The position numbers and the translations under genes are program-made. Below the pieces are notes generated by a model. That model searched no databases. It was not told where the DNA came from and saw only the letters and a list, made by a program, of their open reading frames with translations. Shown here in pieces: positions 54,416 through 64,000 of a stretch of 64,000 nucleotides of DNA. Location of the stretch: positions 603,989 to 667,988 of the forward strand of contig NW_006767438.1 in the NCBI RefSeq assembly GCF_000264995.1, written 5' to 3'. The stretch comes from Punctularia strigosozonata HHB-11173 SS5. Lineage: Eukaryota; Basidiomycota; Agaricomycetes; Corticiales; Punctulariaceae. Numbering within the stretch: the stretch's first letter is position 1; every line of letters starts with the position of its first letter.

Positions 54416-56746
54416 TTAGGCGGCCAGATCGAGCTTGAACAGGCAATACAGCAGCGTCGGAACATTGCACACCGGGCACTTGGACGCGCTGACGATGCTT
54501 TCCGTGATACAGCTGTAGACGACAAGTGGGCGGTCAGAAGCGATGGCGCATAGTATGAGGGGAGGGCGACGGACGAGTTGCAGAATATGTGCCCGCAGAA
54601 TGTTGCGGTAGGTTCCTTGCACGGGTCGACCAGACAGAGCCTGCAGTGCAGTTTGGAGGAGCCGACCTGTGGCTCCGGCTCGCGGGTGGAGGATGGCGGG
54701 GACGGGGCGTCTAGGACTGCAGACTGAGGCCCTGCTACGGATTGCGGTGAGTGGACAGGTCACGGTAGAAACATCTGGTGAACACAGTTACCTGCCAACC
54801 CGTTCTCGCGTACGACGTGCTCTACGAGCGCCTCCACGATGGGCGAGTCCGCGGTGGGTAGGTTCTGGAGTGACTCGGCGGGCGAGCGCAGGAGCTGAGA
54901 GTATTTGCGGCTCGGAACGTCCATCTTCGTGCTCAGTGCGGAGGAGGGCAGGGGCGAGTCCGCGCGCTGCAGCTGCTGTCTTATAGCGAGCAGTGGCTTG
55001 AGTGGCCGCGTCGGTGGCAGGTGTTTGGACGGTGGCGGGGTGGGCACGTGCGGGAACGTCTCCGCTTGGAGCTCGCTGAGCCCCTGGGCGCCGTTCGTGA
55101 ACTTCTCGAGGAGGGCGTTGAACGAAAGGAGGGTGGAGGACTCGATGTCGGTCGCGGTCGCGGCGTAGTCGCGCGGGGGAGGCTCGTGCAGGAGGCTGAG
55201 ATCCTCTTCTTCCTCGTGGTGAAGTGGCGCGGTGGCGTCGTCAGCGAGATCATCGAGCGAGTACGGCGGGCTCGCCGGGAGAGCGATGGTTTGCGGGTCG
55301 CCGCTCCTTGCGTCGTGGATCGCATCCTCGGCCTCTTCGTCCAATGGCGTCGGAAGCGAGGCCGAGAGATTGTGGCGCATCAGCTTGTAGTAGTCCCAAG
55401 GAGGCAGGAAGGACGAGGCCGAATGCGGCGGGCAGGAAGACGTGGGCGAGTCGATTGGCCTGATGCTGGGTAGCCGTTCGAGCTCGGGGCTTTCGATGAC
55501 AGGGCTTCGGCGAGGAGGCAGCAACTCGTATGTGGCGGCAGCTTTGAAAGTCTGCATCACATCTTCCGGAGAAGGCGCACTACATGGGGGAGATGAGCCG
55601 GTATAGAAGGGTGCTGTCGCAGAGAATCTTACCTGATTTGCACAGTAGGGGCGGCGGTAACCTGATCCGTAGCCGAGACAGGGGTGAAGTACGCAGATGA
55701 AGCGGCGGTCTGGTCGGAGGTGTGGACGCTCAGCAGTGGAGGCGACGCGGGAGGTGAAACAGGTAATGCGGTTCGCAATGCAACGTGGGGGATTGCAGAA
55801 GCGACTTCAGGCTGGCAGTTTTGAGCAACCAGTGCAGATGAGCCATTAGGCTGCCTGTTAGGCTTCCGTCGCCTTACTGGAGATCCGTCCGTGGACGAGC
55901 GATCTTCATGAATACGAACTCGTGGAACGTCTGCACGAGCCTCGCGAGCGCCTCTCGCATGTGTAGCCTGAGTAGGGGGCACGCTCTGCACGACCGCGTT
56001 ACCACTCTGTGAAACTGTCAAGGCACTGTGCACAATGATGTCGCGCATATGCTCACAAGTTCGTCGTGATAATACATCGGTTCTGCGGTGATCCACGAAT
56101 GGTAACTATTCCTATGCTTTTTGACGAATATCATCAGCACGAGGGATCCTAGAGTGTTTGGCTATAATCACCTTCTCGTATTCCGCTTCATTCTCGAATC
56201 CTTTAGGGAACGTACAGTATGCACACAAGGGATGTTTCGGGGAGGTACGATAGTGTTCCTCGAGGCTGTCTATCGATACCATCTCTCGACAGCTTGTGCA
56301 TGACCGGCGCGAGTGGCGTTCCCTTAGGTGCTAAAACATGCGGTGTTGATAATCCTGTACTCCACAGAGCAAAGCATCGCAAACGCAAAGCTCACCTTGT
56401 CCCTCACTTGCACCGACTTGAAGCCTTTCTGGCAAATGTCGCAGTTCGGGTGTTGGTCTGACACATAGTAGTGCTGAGCGAGGGCGTTCAACGTCCTGAA
56501 TTTCTTGTCGCAGCAGCGATGGAGGAATGGGTGCTTAGTATCGCAGTGCTACAGCGTCGAAAACCTCAGTTCCACCTTTCCGTTTATCGTTATGGTCGTG
56601 TGACTCACGGAGAGGTATCCCTGGTAGTCCGCGAAGAAGCGATCGCAGTCGCTGCAGTACGGGTGCCCAGGCGAGTCCCGGACATGCTGCTGGAGCGCCT
56701 CCTTGGTGTCAAAACGTCGCTCACGACAGTGCTGGCAAGATAACAT
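54416..56746 (-). CDS. C2H2 zinc-finger protein with C-terminal RING finger
   Basis: ATG 56746, stop 54416-54418. The first exon (56746 to about 56610) encodes CQHCRERRFDTKEALQQHV and CSDCDRFFADYQGYL. Further fingers follow across short introns (HPFLHRCCDKKFRTLNALAQHY and HPNCDICQKGFKSVQV, near 56.5-56.4 kb). The middle is a long Pro/Ser/Thr-rich region with acidic tracts. The C-terminal exons, joined over an intron near 54520-54590, give LHCRLCLVDPCKEPTATFCG followed by HIFCNSCITESIVS and SKCPVC, a C3HC4-type RING (CxxC, CGHxFCxxC, CPxC), ending LLYCLFKLDLAA. The RING makes E3 ubiquitin-ligase activity likely. The combination is a recurrent mushroom architecture. Confidence 0.8.
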
Positions 56747-57632
56747 GGTAGCGGTAGCGGTGGTGGTTCATTCGAGAGTGGATGTTATTGGCCAATCGCG
56801 GGGAGGGGCCCTCTTTCATATAATGCATCCTGCGCCTCGTGTTTTCCGTGTGGACGTGGGTGGAAATGTCGAAGCAGGGCTTTCATTACATTCCAGAACT
56901 CCATACGATGTTGGATGGGATAGGTGATGGAAAGAGCATGGAGGGCTCATATTTCGAGCGGAACAGGTTACAGAGGTCGGTCCATTTACACATCCTTTCT
57001 CCCAAGAGCAGATGCCACCGCTAGGGAGAGCGAGACCCACACGGTGAGTGGGACTTGTAGGGCGTCAGTCACGTGCATCATTGACTCGAGCGGCAGTCTT
57101 GCCCGCTTGCCGCGAAGACGGGGGTTCTTGCCTGCTTTCATGACAGCTACTCTCAGAACGATAGACGAATGCGACTGCGCTCGGTTCGTCCGCCGTTGGA
57201 TGCCGAGCTCCAACAGAAGCGGACACGAGGTCCAAGAAGTGGGGGTCCCGTTCTCTGCGTGGACCCACACCGCTGTTATACCACGACCACCCCTCCGTGT
57301 CGCTCACCATGATATACTCCCCTGACGGCTGATCCTACGACAACATTCACGCCCTCCGTGTAATACTGAGAGTTAGAGGTATGTCTGTCATTGAATTGCA
57401 ATACATAGTGGAGGCTCACCCCGTCGTCAGGGTCCCTCGGCTACGTCTACCTGTGGAGTCAATATATTCGATTTATCGCCTATTCCGATGCCAGCGACGG
57501 CGAACTACTCGTGAAATGCGTGAAAGGGGGCGAAAATGTGTGTAGAGAGACCGAATACGCCCTCGATGACGTTGTCCAAGCACGACACAGTATAAAGGAG
57601 AGAGACGGTGTGTCGAAGTGAGTACATCAAAC
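56747..57632. promoter_or_regulatory. Intergenic with TATA box of the Pro-rich gene; possible small minus gene
   Basis: TATAAAGG at 57591-57598 is about 42 bp before the ATG at 57633. A minus-strand frame (57310-57065) beginning MVSDTEGWSWYN contains EPSAVAFVYRSESS, which is also found (with changes) on the plus strand at about 60390-60434. It is not otherwise recognised. Confidence 0.5.
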
Positions 57633-59005
57633 ATGGATCCTAACAATAATCCCGACTTCCCTGTTCTTAGTATCACTCGCGCTGAGCAACTCTGGCAATA
57701 TTGGGCGATGCGCAGGGCGCACTGGCCTCGGACTGTCCCTAGTGCACCTGTCGGTCTGCCCGGTCTGCCAGGTGTGTACCCTGCGCCTCTCGGACCGCCC
57801 GGCTTCGCTCCCCCAATGCACCCGCCCTATCCCGCTCCTCAGATTGCTCCGACACATCAGGTTGCTCCGGTCCCTCAAGTCACGCCGGTCCCTCAGGCCC
57901 TGCCGGCCCCTCAGGTTGCGCCTGCGCCCCAGATCGCAGTGGCTCCTCGCGTTGCGGCGGCGCCCCAGGTTGCAGCGGCACCCCAGGTTGCGGGCATTCC
58001 CCAGCCGCCGCCAGGTTTGGATGCTCGTGGTAAGTCTGTATTCCGTTTCTTTACTCGAATCCACTGACAACCGAACAAAGATGAACCCTCAACCTTGTTC
58101 GTGTCGGTGCCCCGGAGATCTGGTGCCGGCAGCTCTGCAGTCCGCCATACGATCACAATTCCTGTAGACCTCGATTGGCTGGACTTCTACGACCGAATGT
58201 GCGCACAGATGGATTTGCATCCGTCGACCGCGGAGCTTGGATACAAGTTTCATAATGAGCGTGCACGCGATCCCAAACATCGTCTCCAAGACGAGAATGA
58301 TTATCGCGAGGCTATGGAGACCGGCATCGGCCTTATGCGACGGGCCCGGTCCCGTCGTGTCATCATGGAGGTGTATAACCTGGTACGTGTGTATTCTTAT
58401 TCGGCGTGTACTATGTCTGAGCCTTGTTCCCAGCGCTCCGACACACCACCGCCTTCTGGCAATCCGAAGAAGCGAAAGAGCTCCGGACCGGACGAGAACA
58501 CGGACGAGCTGTGTGCGACCATCAGCTTTGTGGACGAGCTTCGCCAGCTGAAGGAGCATACCTTCTGTGCTCGTCACAACCAGCACTGCTACATTGACCC
58601 TGTCAACGCCAACCACCACCACCTCGATATTGCAAAGCTAACCTTCTGGGGCAAAATGATAGTGCGTTCGTGATACTCTATGTCTGACGCTACGCTCATC
58701 ACCAGCTAATCCAGTGTTTCAGAGAAGCTACCGTTCGCACTCCTCCGAACGGTCTCAACTTCGACCATGTGTCCAAGCGTCCCCGTCGCAGTGGAGCTCA
58801 GTATCTCCATCCGAACATGCCGGAGATCCATGTCCACGTCAATGGCCTACCATCGCAGCCGCTTGGTCAACACGAGGCAAATCTGCCAGCGTCGAGCTCT
58901 CGTGTGCTTGAAGCCCTGGACAGATTATCGCTGGAGGACATGGCCGGGCCGTCAGACACTGACACTGACAACTGGACTGAGATTGAAGACGAAGAGATTG
59001 CTTGA
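57633..59005 (+). CDS. Proline-rich unknown protein with PQVAP-type repeats
   Basis: Four exons: 57633-58029, 58081-58382, 58434-58661 and 58715-59005 (1218 nt, 405 residues). The N-terminal third is a Pro/Ala/Val-rich repeat (about a dozen degenerate units of APQVAP type, residues 65-130). The middle domain has HTITIPVDLDWLDFYDRM, LGYKFHNERARDPKHRL, EAMETGIGLMRRARSRRVIMEVYNL and, after a Lys/Arg-rich patch (KKRKSS), CARHNQHCYIDPVNANHHHLD and KLTFWGKMI. The C-terminus has a polar tail with WTEIEDEEIA. The HNQHCYIDP.....HH.LD segment recurs in unnamed mushroom proteins. The basic patch and the lack of a signal peptide suggest a nuclear protein; the function is unknown. Confidence 0.7.
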
Positions 59006-59104
59006 AGTTCTGTAGTACATTATGATCTGGTTGTACTGTCTTTGCATAGATTGCAATCACAGCGACCTCCACTCCCTCGCTCGTTATAGTTGAAGATGTA
59101 TTAA

Positions 59105-60262
59105 TCATGCTAAGTAACCAGAATGTCTATACCATCCCTCCGCATTTTCGGGAGTACCTACGTCAAACACTGCCTCCCACAGTATCTGGTATGGATTACA
59201 GCGCATGCCACCGTTGAGTTCAGGCCGCACACGATCCGTGTTCCTGCGTAGCCAGGCCTTCATAGCGGAGAACATTTCCTCTATCGGATTGTAGTCTGGA
59301 GAGTAAGGGGGCAAAAACTCAATGCACATACCACTGGTCACTTCGTGTTATACCCTGGCTCTGAAATACTGAGGATACAGCTTACCGAGACTCAACAAGC
59401 TCGACAAGAGCATCAGACTTGTGAATGGATGCATTATCCATCACAAGGACAGATTTCGGATTCGGAAAAGGCTCCATTTCGTCAAGAAGAGCTTCGATAA
59501 ACTCGTTGAAAAGTGCGGCTGTATATGCCCGCTCCTGGATGTCAAGATGGAGAATCCCCCCTAACCACAGCGCCGGCAATATGGAATATCGCTGCCCACG
59601 GATGAAGTGATCATGCCTCCGTGCCCGCGAACCCAATTGTGCCCATGCTGTCTGCCTCTCAGGTGTATGCCGGTTGAATGCTGACTCGTCAACAAATACC
59701 AGCTGCTCGGCATTATAATTTTCTGCCATATGCAGTTGGTACATTGTACGACGGTCTTCATTCCGCTCTAAGGCCATGCGCGAGACCTGTAAAGGTATTC
59801 AGAAGGTTATACCGTATCAAAATGGGAACTTCTCATCCATACATGTTTACGCGTCCATCCTTTATGTTTCAAGGTCCGAGAGATTGTATTAATCGAGACT
59901 GCAACATGACATAGCTCGAGAAGCTCTTGCTGAAGCTCCTCGAGGTAGAGGTCTGGTCTGCGCTCAAGACAGCCCTCGAGAAACTGACGAATTCAATTGG
60001 GCCTGTGAGCACTGGCAATGGGATAATGGGCTCAACTGAGACATACAGCACAGTGAACTCCAGTCAATATACGAGGTCTTCCTGCCTGAAATGGCTTGTT
60101 CTCCACCCTTCCCGTACGGTAGGCTAGCGACCACACTCTATTGACTGTTCTCTGGCTGCATTCCACTATCCGAGCGGTAGTCTTTGAGTCATGCCCTCGG
60201 ACGATCAGGCTGACGATGAGCTCTTTCAGCTCTGCTGGTATGTGCCGACGATTGCCTGGCAT
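59105..60262 (-). CDS. Tc1/mariner transposase (DD34E), intron-bearing, apparently intact
   Basis: Four exons: 60262-60047, 59983-59843, 59786-59386 and 59333-59105 (987 nt, 328 residues; all three introns are 51-63 bp, GT-AG, and keep the frame). The N-terminus (HIPAELKELIVSLIVRGHDS, TARIVECSQRTVNRVWSLAY, GRPRI) is a helix-turn-helix paired-like domain ending in a GRPR AT-hook. EGCLERRPDLYLEELQQELL and VAVSINTISRTLKHKGWTRK follow. The catalytic triad is VFVDESAFNRH, LVMDNASIHK and LPPYSPDYNPIEEMF; the spacing from the second Asp to the Glu is 34 residues, the Tc1 signature. Terminal inverted repeats were not found around it, so it may be an active copy with diverged ends, a solo gene or a domesticated one. 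Confidence 0.85.
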
Positions 60263-60434
60263 GAGTAAGGGTAGATGCGGAAGAGTTGGATGTGCTACAC
60301 GCCCAGCTCTCCGGTGGGGTAGCAAACGGACCCCTCCTTCCACATATGGCAGGAGTGGGGCTCGGCGGACTGCGGCAGACTGCGGCTCACGAACCGAACA
60401 CGATCACATTCGTCTATCGTTCTGAGAGTAGCTG

Positions 60435-60934
60435 GAATCATCTCCCTCAGGACGATCACCGATATCGCTCAATCTCTGCTCTGCGAAGGCATCGGCAGTC
60501 GATGCGTGTGTCGATGCGGAGGCCCAGTGATGCTACGGCAGGGTTGGTACCGATGCTGGGGATTCGAGTTCGTTGATTGGGGAACGAGGATCTTGGTCTA
60601 CTTGAACTCGATGTTGGGGCAATTCGTTTGCGAGCCCGGATACCCAGACCTCCTGCAACTACGGCTCGCGTCGCGCACTCGACGCTCCTTCCGATCACTA
60701 CGTGGACCATCCTCCACCTGTGCTGAGTAAAACAGATACGGCTTGATAAGCTACATCGCAGCAGTCAAGACTTACTCATCCCGGCAGCGATCGTTGCTTG
60801 GATGGCGCCTTCCTCGCTAAACGATTGTGTGAAGTGAAATCCCGTCTAGTTTAAAATGCGTCGAGAAGGAGCGAATGCATGAACTGCCCCCGCATCCTAT
60901 CTTCAGACACCCATTCATACATCTCTACATTCAA
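60435..60934. other. No gene recognised
   Basis: Opposing frames at 60456-60730 show no family resemblance. The left edge holds a 28-bp inverted match to 57144-57171. Confidence 0.4.
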
Positions 60935-62305
60935 ATGCCCACCGAAACGAAGAAGCTCATATTGGCACGTCTTCCTGCAGATCATCACGCGTTACCTCGT
61001 GTACTCCATATTCACATTCGCACTTCTAGGTGACCGGGATCTCCGGTTTCGTTGGTGGACACATAGTGCACCAGCTGGTCCAGCACGGTTATCGCGTGCG
61101 AGGGTAAGTGACCACGTTTTGTGCAGTGGTATGTCTAGAGATTGAAAAGCAACCTTCCTCAGAACCGTGCGAACGCCGAAGTTCGAGTCGTACCGGAAGA
61201 ACCTTGCCTTCTACGGCGACGACGTTGAGGTTATCGCCGTCGACGACCTCGTCCGATACGACTGGACGGACGCCCTCAAAGGTACGCTCGCTCCCCCTTC
61301 TACGAAAATCGGGTCTGAACCATGTCTTCCTCCGCAGGCGTTGATGGCGTTATACACAACGCGGCGCCCCTTCCGGGTGCGATGGCGCCTGAGGCTGCAC
61401 TCGAGGTACGTGGCCAGCATGGCGTCCTTCTGCACGCTGCCCGGTTGACCGACGTGCTCTTCGTAGTTCACGGTCAGCAGCACGACGAACATCCTGCACG
61501 CTGCGGAGAAAGCGGGAATCAAGAAGTTCGTGATCACGAGCAGTATCATCACTGTGGTCAACCCATTCGGTTACGAAGGCGATTACAAACTGAACGCCAA
61601 CAGTGAGCCGTCTTTGCTCTTTATATTCCACTCGTATCTGACAGCAGATGTGATCTAGCCGACTGGAACCCGATCACCAAGGAGCAGACGCTGGACCCTC
61701 AAACGGTCCCGTTGCTCGTGTATCAGGGGTACAAGAAGCTGGCAGAACAGGCCATTTGGGACTTCGAGGAGAAGCATCCCCACGTTAACATCACCGCCAG
61801 TACGTCTCCATCCTCCCCCCGAATACTTCTCCGGCAATTACTCACTCCGTTCTCAGTCCTCCCAGGTTACATCTACGGTCCTTTCGCTCCGGAAGTCAAA
61901 GTCGGCCCGACCGAGCTCGGCACGAACAAGGTGCTGTACGACTCCTTGAAGCCTGATGGCCTCTTCGGGTACGAGATGTACGTCGACGTTCGCGATACCG
62001 CCCGCGCGCTCGTACTCGGTCTCGAAGCCCCGGCATCGATCAAGCGCAAGCGCGTGCTCGTGCTCGCCGAGCCCGAGCTCGACTGGAAGCAGGTCGTGCC
62101 CTACCTGATCGAGCAGCGCCCGGAGCTGAAGGATCGTCTCCCCGACCCTGCAAAGGCGAACCCGACCGCGCCCTTCCGGGTCACGGACAACAACCTGCAG
62201 GATTACCTGCACTTTGGCGAGTATCTCCCGTGGCAGAAGACGATCCTCGATACCGTGGATAACCTGTTGGCGCTCGAGAAAGAGTGGGCCGCTGCTAAGC
62301 AGTGA
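60935..62305 (+). CDS. NAD(P)-dependent epimerase/dihydroflavonol-reductase-like enzyme
   Basis: Multi-exon SDR gene. Exon 1 (60935-60964) encodes MPTETKKLIL. Exon 2 (61030-61103) gives VTGISGFVGGHIVHQLVQHG with the nucleotide-binding glycines. Later blocks: TVRTPKFESYRKNL, VIAVDDLVRYDWTDALK, VDGVIHNAAPLPG, STTNILHAAEKAGIKKFVITSS, KEQTLDPQT, YQGYKKLAEQAIWDF (YxxxK of the SDR catalytic site), and VLPGYIYGPFAPEV. It belongs to the extended SDR group that includes dihydroflavonol 4-reductases and aldehyde reductases such as yeast GRE2. The substrate cannot be read from sequence. The first intron starts GCACGT (GC-AG), with both flanking codons in frame. Confidence 0.85.
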
Positions 62306-62365
62306 TCCGCTTACACATGCATGCACGCACGGACGACGTGGTTCTCTCGATTAAACCATCTCTTC

Positions 62366-63045
62366 TACTGCGCATCCACCCCTAATGCAACGCGTGTTGC
62401 ATTAGGGTTATATCTCCCTCAAATCAGCTCAAAATTGCCCGAAACTTTGGTAGTAGGTAGCTAGGATGCTATAAATATGCCATCCAGCGTCTCAAATCCT
62501 TTGGTTGAGCCTCAACTCTGCCAGCGAGATGCCGGCGAGACGAAGTGAGGACCAGCCAAAGTTGCGAGATCATCACACGCGGTCACGAATTGCCGAGGTG
62601 CCGAACTAGGACAGGCTGCAGTGCAACGCAGGGCTCAAGCGGCTCAGGCCAATCAACGCAGGCGGAGTTTGAACTCATCCGTCACGCCAACACCGTCCTT
62701 TGTGTTGAACATCCTCCTACAGCAGCATTATTACAGCAATCGCAAATCGGGATGGCGTAGCAGATAGGATACAAGGTATTGAGTACTACTCAATATTCCC
62801 ATGAATTTTGCGTTACCGATCCGGCGAAGCGAGGCCGTGGAGTACTCGCGACATGTTGCATCAACTCACTCGAGCAGTCCTAATGTTTTTCTGTAGCCCG
62901 AACCAAGCCTCGTTCCTACTTCATCTCTTACATACAGTATTTATAGATGTTTGAGAGTATATATATTTCTTAGACGAACAGCTGAGCAGGAAAGGAACGG
63001 GAGAGGAATTTGTGTCGATGTTGCATTAGGGGTGGATGCACAGTA
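62366..63045. mobile_element. MITE / non-autonomous TA-insertion element (680 bp)
   Basis: TACTGCGCATCCACCCCTAA... at 62366-62391 is repeated inverted at 63020-63045 with one mismatch in 26 bp. The TA at each tip is a likely target duplication, as in Tc1/mariner-type elements, leaving CTGYGCATCCACCCCTAATG as the repeat. Just inside the left end, CCCTAATGCAAC at 62379-62390 meets its reverse complement at 62395-62406 across GCGT, a near-perfect hairpin. The interior holds no convincing transposase; a short frame near 62529 (MPARRSEDQPK) could be a remnant. Confidence 0.75.
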
Positions 63046-63148
63046 TACAAATCTGTCCGAACAACCTATTTATCGTACAAAAATACTACCATTATCTAGA
63101 CGGCGGCGATAGATCTCCAGCAAATACCAAGAAACGAATTCACCGATG

Positions 63149-64000
63149 CTACGCCCCAAACGACAACGGATCCGCACCAGCGTCGAAATGTCCGAAAGAA
63201 CTGCTCTTACTCTCACTACCACGGGTGGGGGAGAGGGGTATCTGCGGGCTGGGGTACGCGTCAAGCTCGTCCTCTTCGTCCAGGCTCATAGCGGTGATTG
63301 AGCGTGCGCCGGGGCTGAACGCGAGCGACTGGCTGACGGTCATCCGAGAGGCCGGGGGTCCGACTTCCAGCGCTTTCCGTAGGTGGATAAGCATTCGGCC
63401 GGTCACGATGCCCGTCACGGCATGGAACGGTCTAACGTCCGGATCAGCGTCCGACATGAAGCGAATTTGGCGGCGCCACCTACCCGTAGCTGAACCACGG
63501 TATATGGGTGACGTGCTATGGAAAAAGCGAATCTGAGAAGTTCATTTCCTGGAGCGGGAAAGCGAGTGGATACGCACGGTAACCATGAGATTATTGAAGA
63601 CGAGTATACACGCAATTCTGAACCGCAACAGATCAGCAAGGAGGCGAGACATGTGAGAAAGAACTTATTAAGACCGTACCCGAAAAAGTACAACAGATTA
63701 TCTTGTAACATTTGGTGATACAACGTCTTGCTTGTATGTGTGCGCTTCGCTGCTCGTGAGCGGAGAGCCTGCATGAATTTGGCCAACGTCTTGTATATGG
63801 CGAATCCAAACAAGATGCCTTCGTAAAGAGTCGCTGAAGAACGTGTTTGATAAGAAAGGGCCGGGGCTGGCAGCTGGAACGAAATGGCTTACCTGGCACC
63901 CACTGTGCCCACTCAATCCCAGTATGTACGACTGGACAACCGGGAATCGGCAGCGCTTTCGCCGTCTTGATCACGGCCGCTCGTCCAAGGGCGTTATGTA
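63149..64000 (-). CDS. DUF6533-type membrane protein, 3' part (5' end beyond window)
   Basis: The gene runs in from the right edge on the minus strand and stops at 63149. Exons include AVIKTAKALPIPGCPVVHTG (63990-63895), EGILFGFAIYKTLAKFMQAL with SKTLYHQMLQDNLLYFFG, SIISWLP-adjacent sequence and FHAVTGIVTGRMLIHLRKAL followed by a Ser-rich acidic tail ending DPLSFGA. The AVIKTAKALPIPGCPVVHTG block is identical to that in the gene at 31876-33553, and the order of exons is the same, so the two are recent paralogues in inverted orientation about 31 kb apart. The tails differ. Confidence 0.75.

Noticed and set aside
1-64000. LTR retroelements, CRISPR arrays, tRNA or rRNA genes
   Set aside because: Looked for by eye (long direct repeats, reverse-transcriptase motifs, spaced repeats, T-loop sequences) and not found; a tool-based scan could still reveal a tRNA.

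Overview
The window looks like a nuclear contig of a filamentous basidiomycete, most likely an Agaricomycete. Genes are dense on both strands and cut by many short introns (about 50-65 bp, GT-AG, a few apparent GC-AG). The families are typical of mushroom-forming fungi: a FunK1 kinase, DUF6533 and DUF6534 multi-pass membrane proteins, a DUF4336 protein, a CBM19-like secreted protein, hAT and Tc1/mariner transposons. Gene models were built by reading frames across splice sites by hand. For most of them the exon lengths sum to a multiple of three, which supports the models, but no database search was possible.

Layout. 0-0.75 kb: the 3' part of a hAT transposon. 0.9-6.1 kb: an unknown Cys-rich protein, a tandem pair of ~70-residue proteins, a CsbD-like stress protein and a DUF6534 membrane protein. 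6.9-7.6 kb: three inverted-repeat elements that abut each other. 7.8-8.3 kb: F-box remnants. 9.1-12.1 kb: FunK1 kinase. 13.0-14.8 kb: DUF6533 membrane protein. 15.3-19.9 kb: L-2-aminoadipate reductase (LYS2, lysine biosynthesis). 20.4-23.2 kb: three tiny secreted peptides sharing one six-cysteine pattern, the most novel feature here. 23.9-25.1 kb: a tandem pair of an unknown family. 26.1-27.5 kb: a secreted protein of three CBM19-like modules. 28.5-30.9 kb: a membrane protein and an unknown protein. 31.6-33.6 kb: a DUF6533 gene with a duplicated promoter block. 34.0-35.8 kb: a TKL-like kinase. 36.8-39.8 kb: D-amino-acid oxidase, convergent with the DUF4336 gene. 40.4-48.9 kb: three chromatin-type genes (HIR1/HIRA histone chaperone, PARP-type zinc-finger protein, SUZ12-like VEFS protein). 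49.5-50.0 kb: a decayed copy of the 3' end of the PARP-finger gene. 51.3-54.1 kb: a small secreted protein and a PIN-like carrier. 54.4-56.7 kb: a C2H2+RING protein. 57.6-60.3 kb: a proline-rich unknown protein and an apparently intact, intron-bearing Tc1 transposase. 60.9-62.3 kb: an NAD(P)-dependent epimerase/reductase. 62.4-63.0 kb: a MITE. 63.1-64.0 kb: a second DUF6533 gene running off the window.

How the genes fit together. LYS2 and D-amino-acid oxidase are ordinary amino-acid metabolism and do not form a visible cluster. The three chromatin genes are neighbours, but their cooperation is only inferred from their families. The cysteine-rich peptides share no operon-like context. They look like a local family expanded by tandem duplication and rapid divergence outside the signal peptide and the six cysteines. 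No tRNA, rRNA, CRISPR array or LTR element was recognised.
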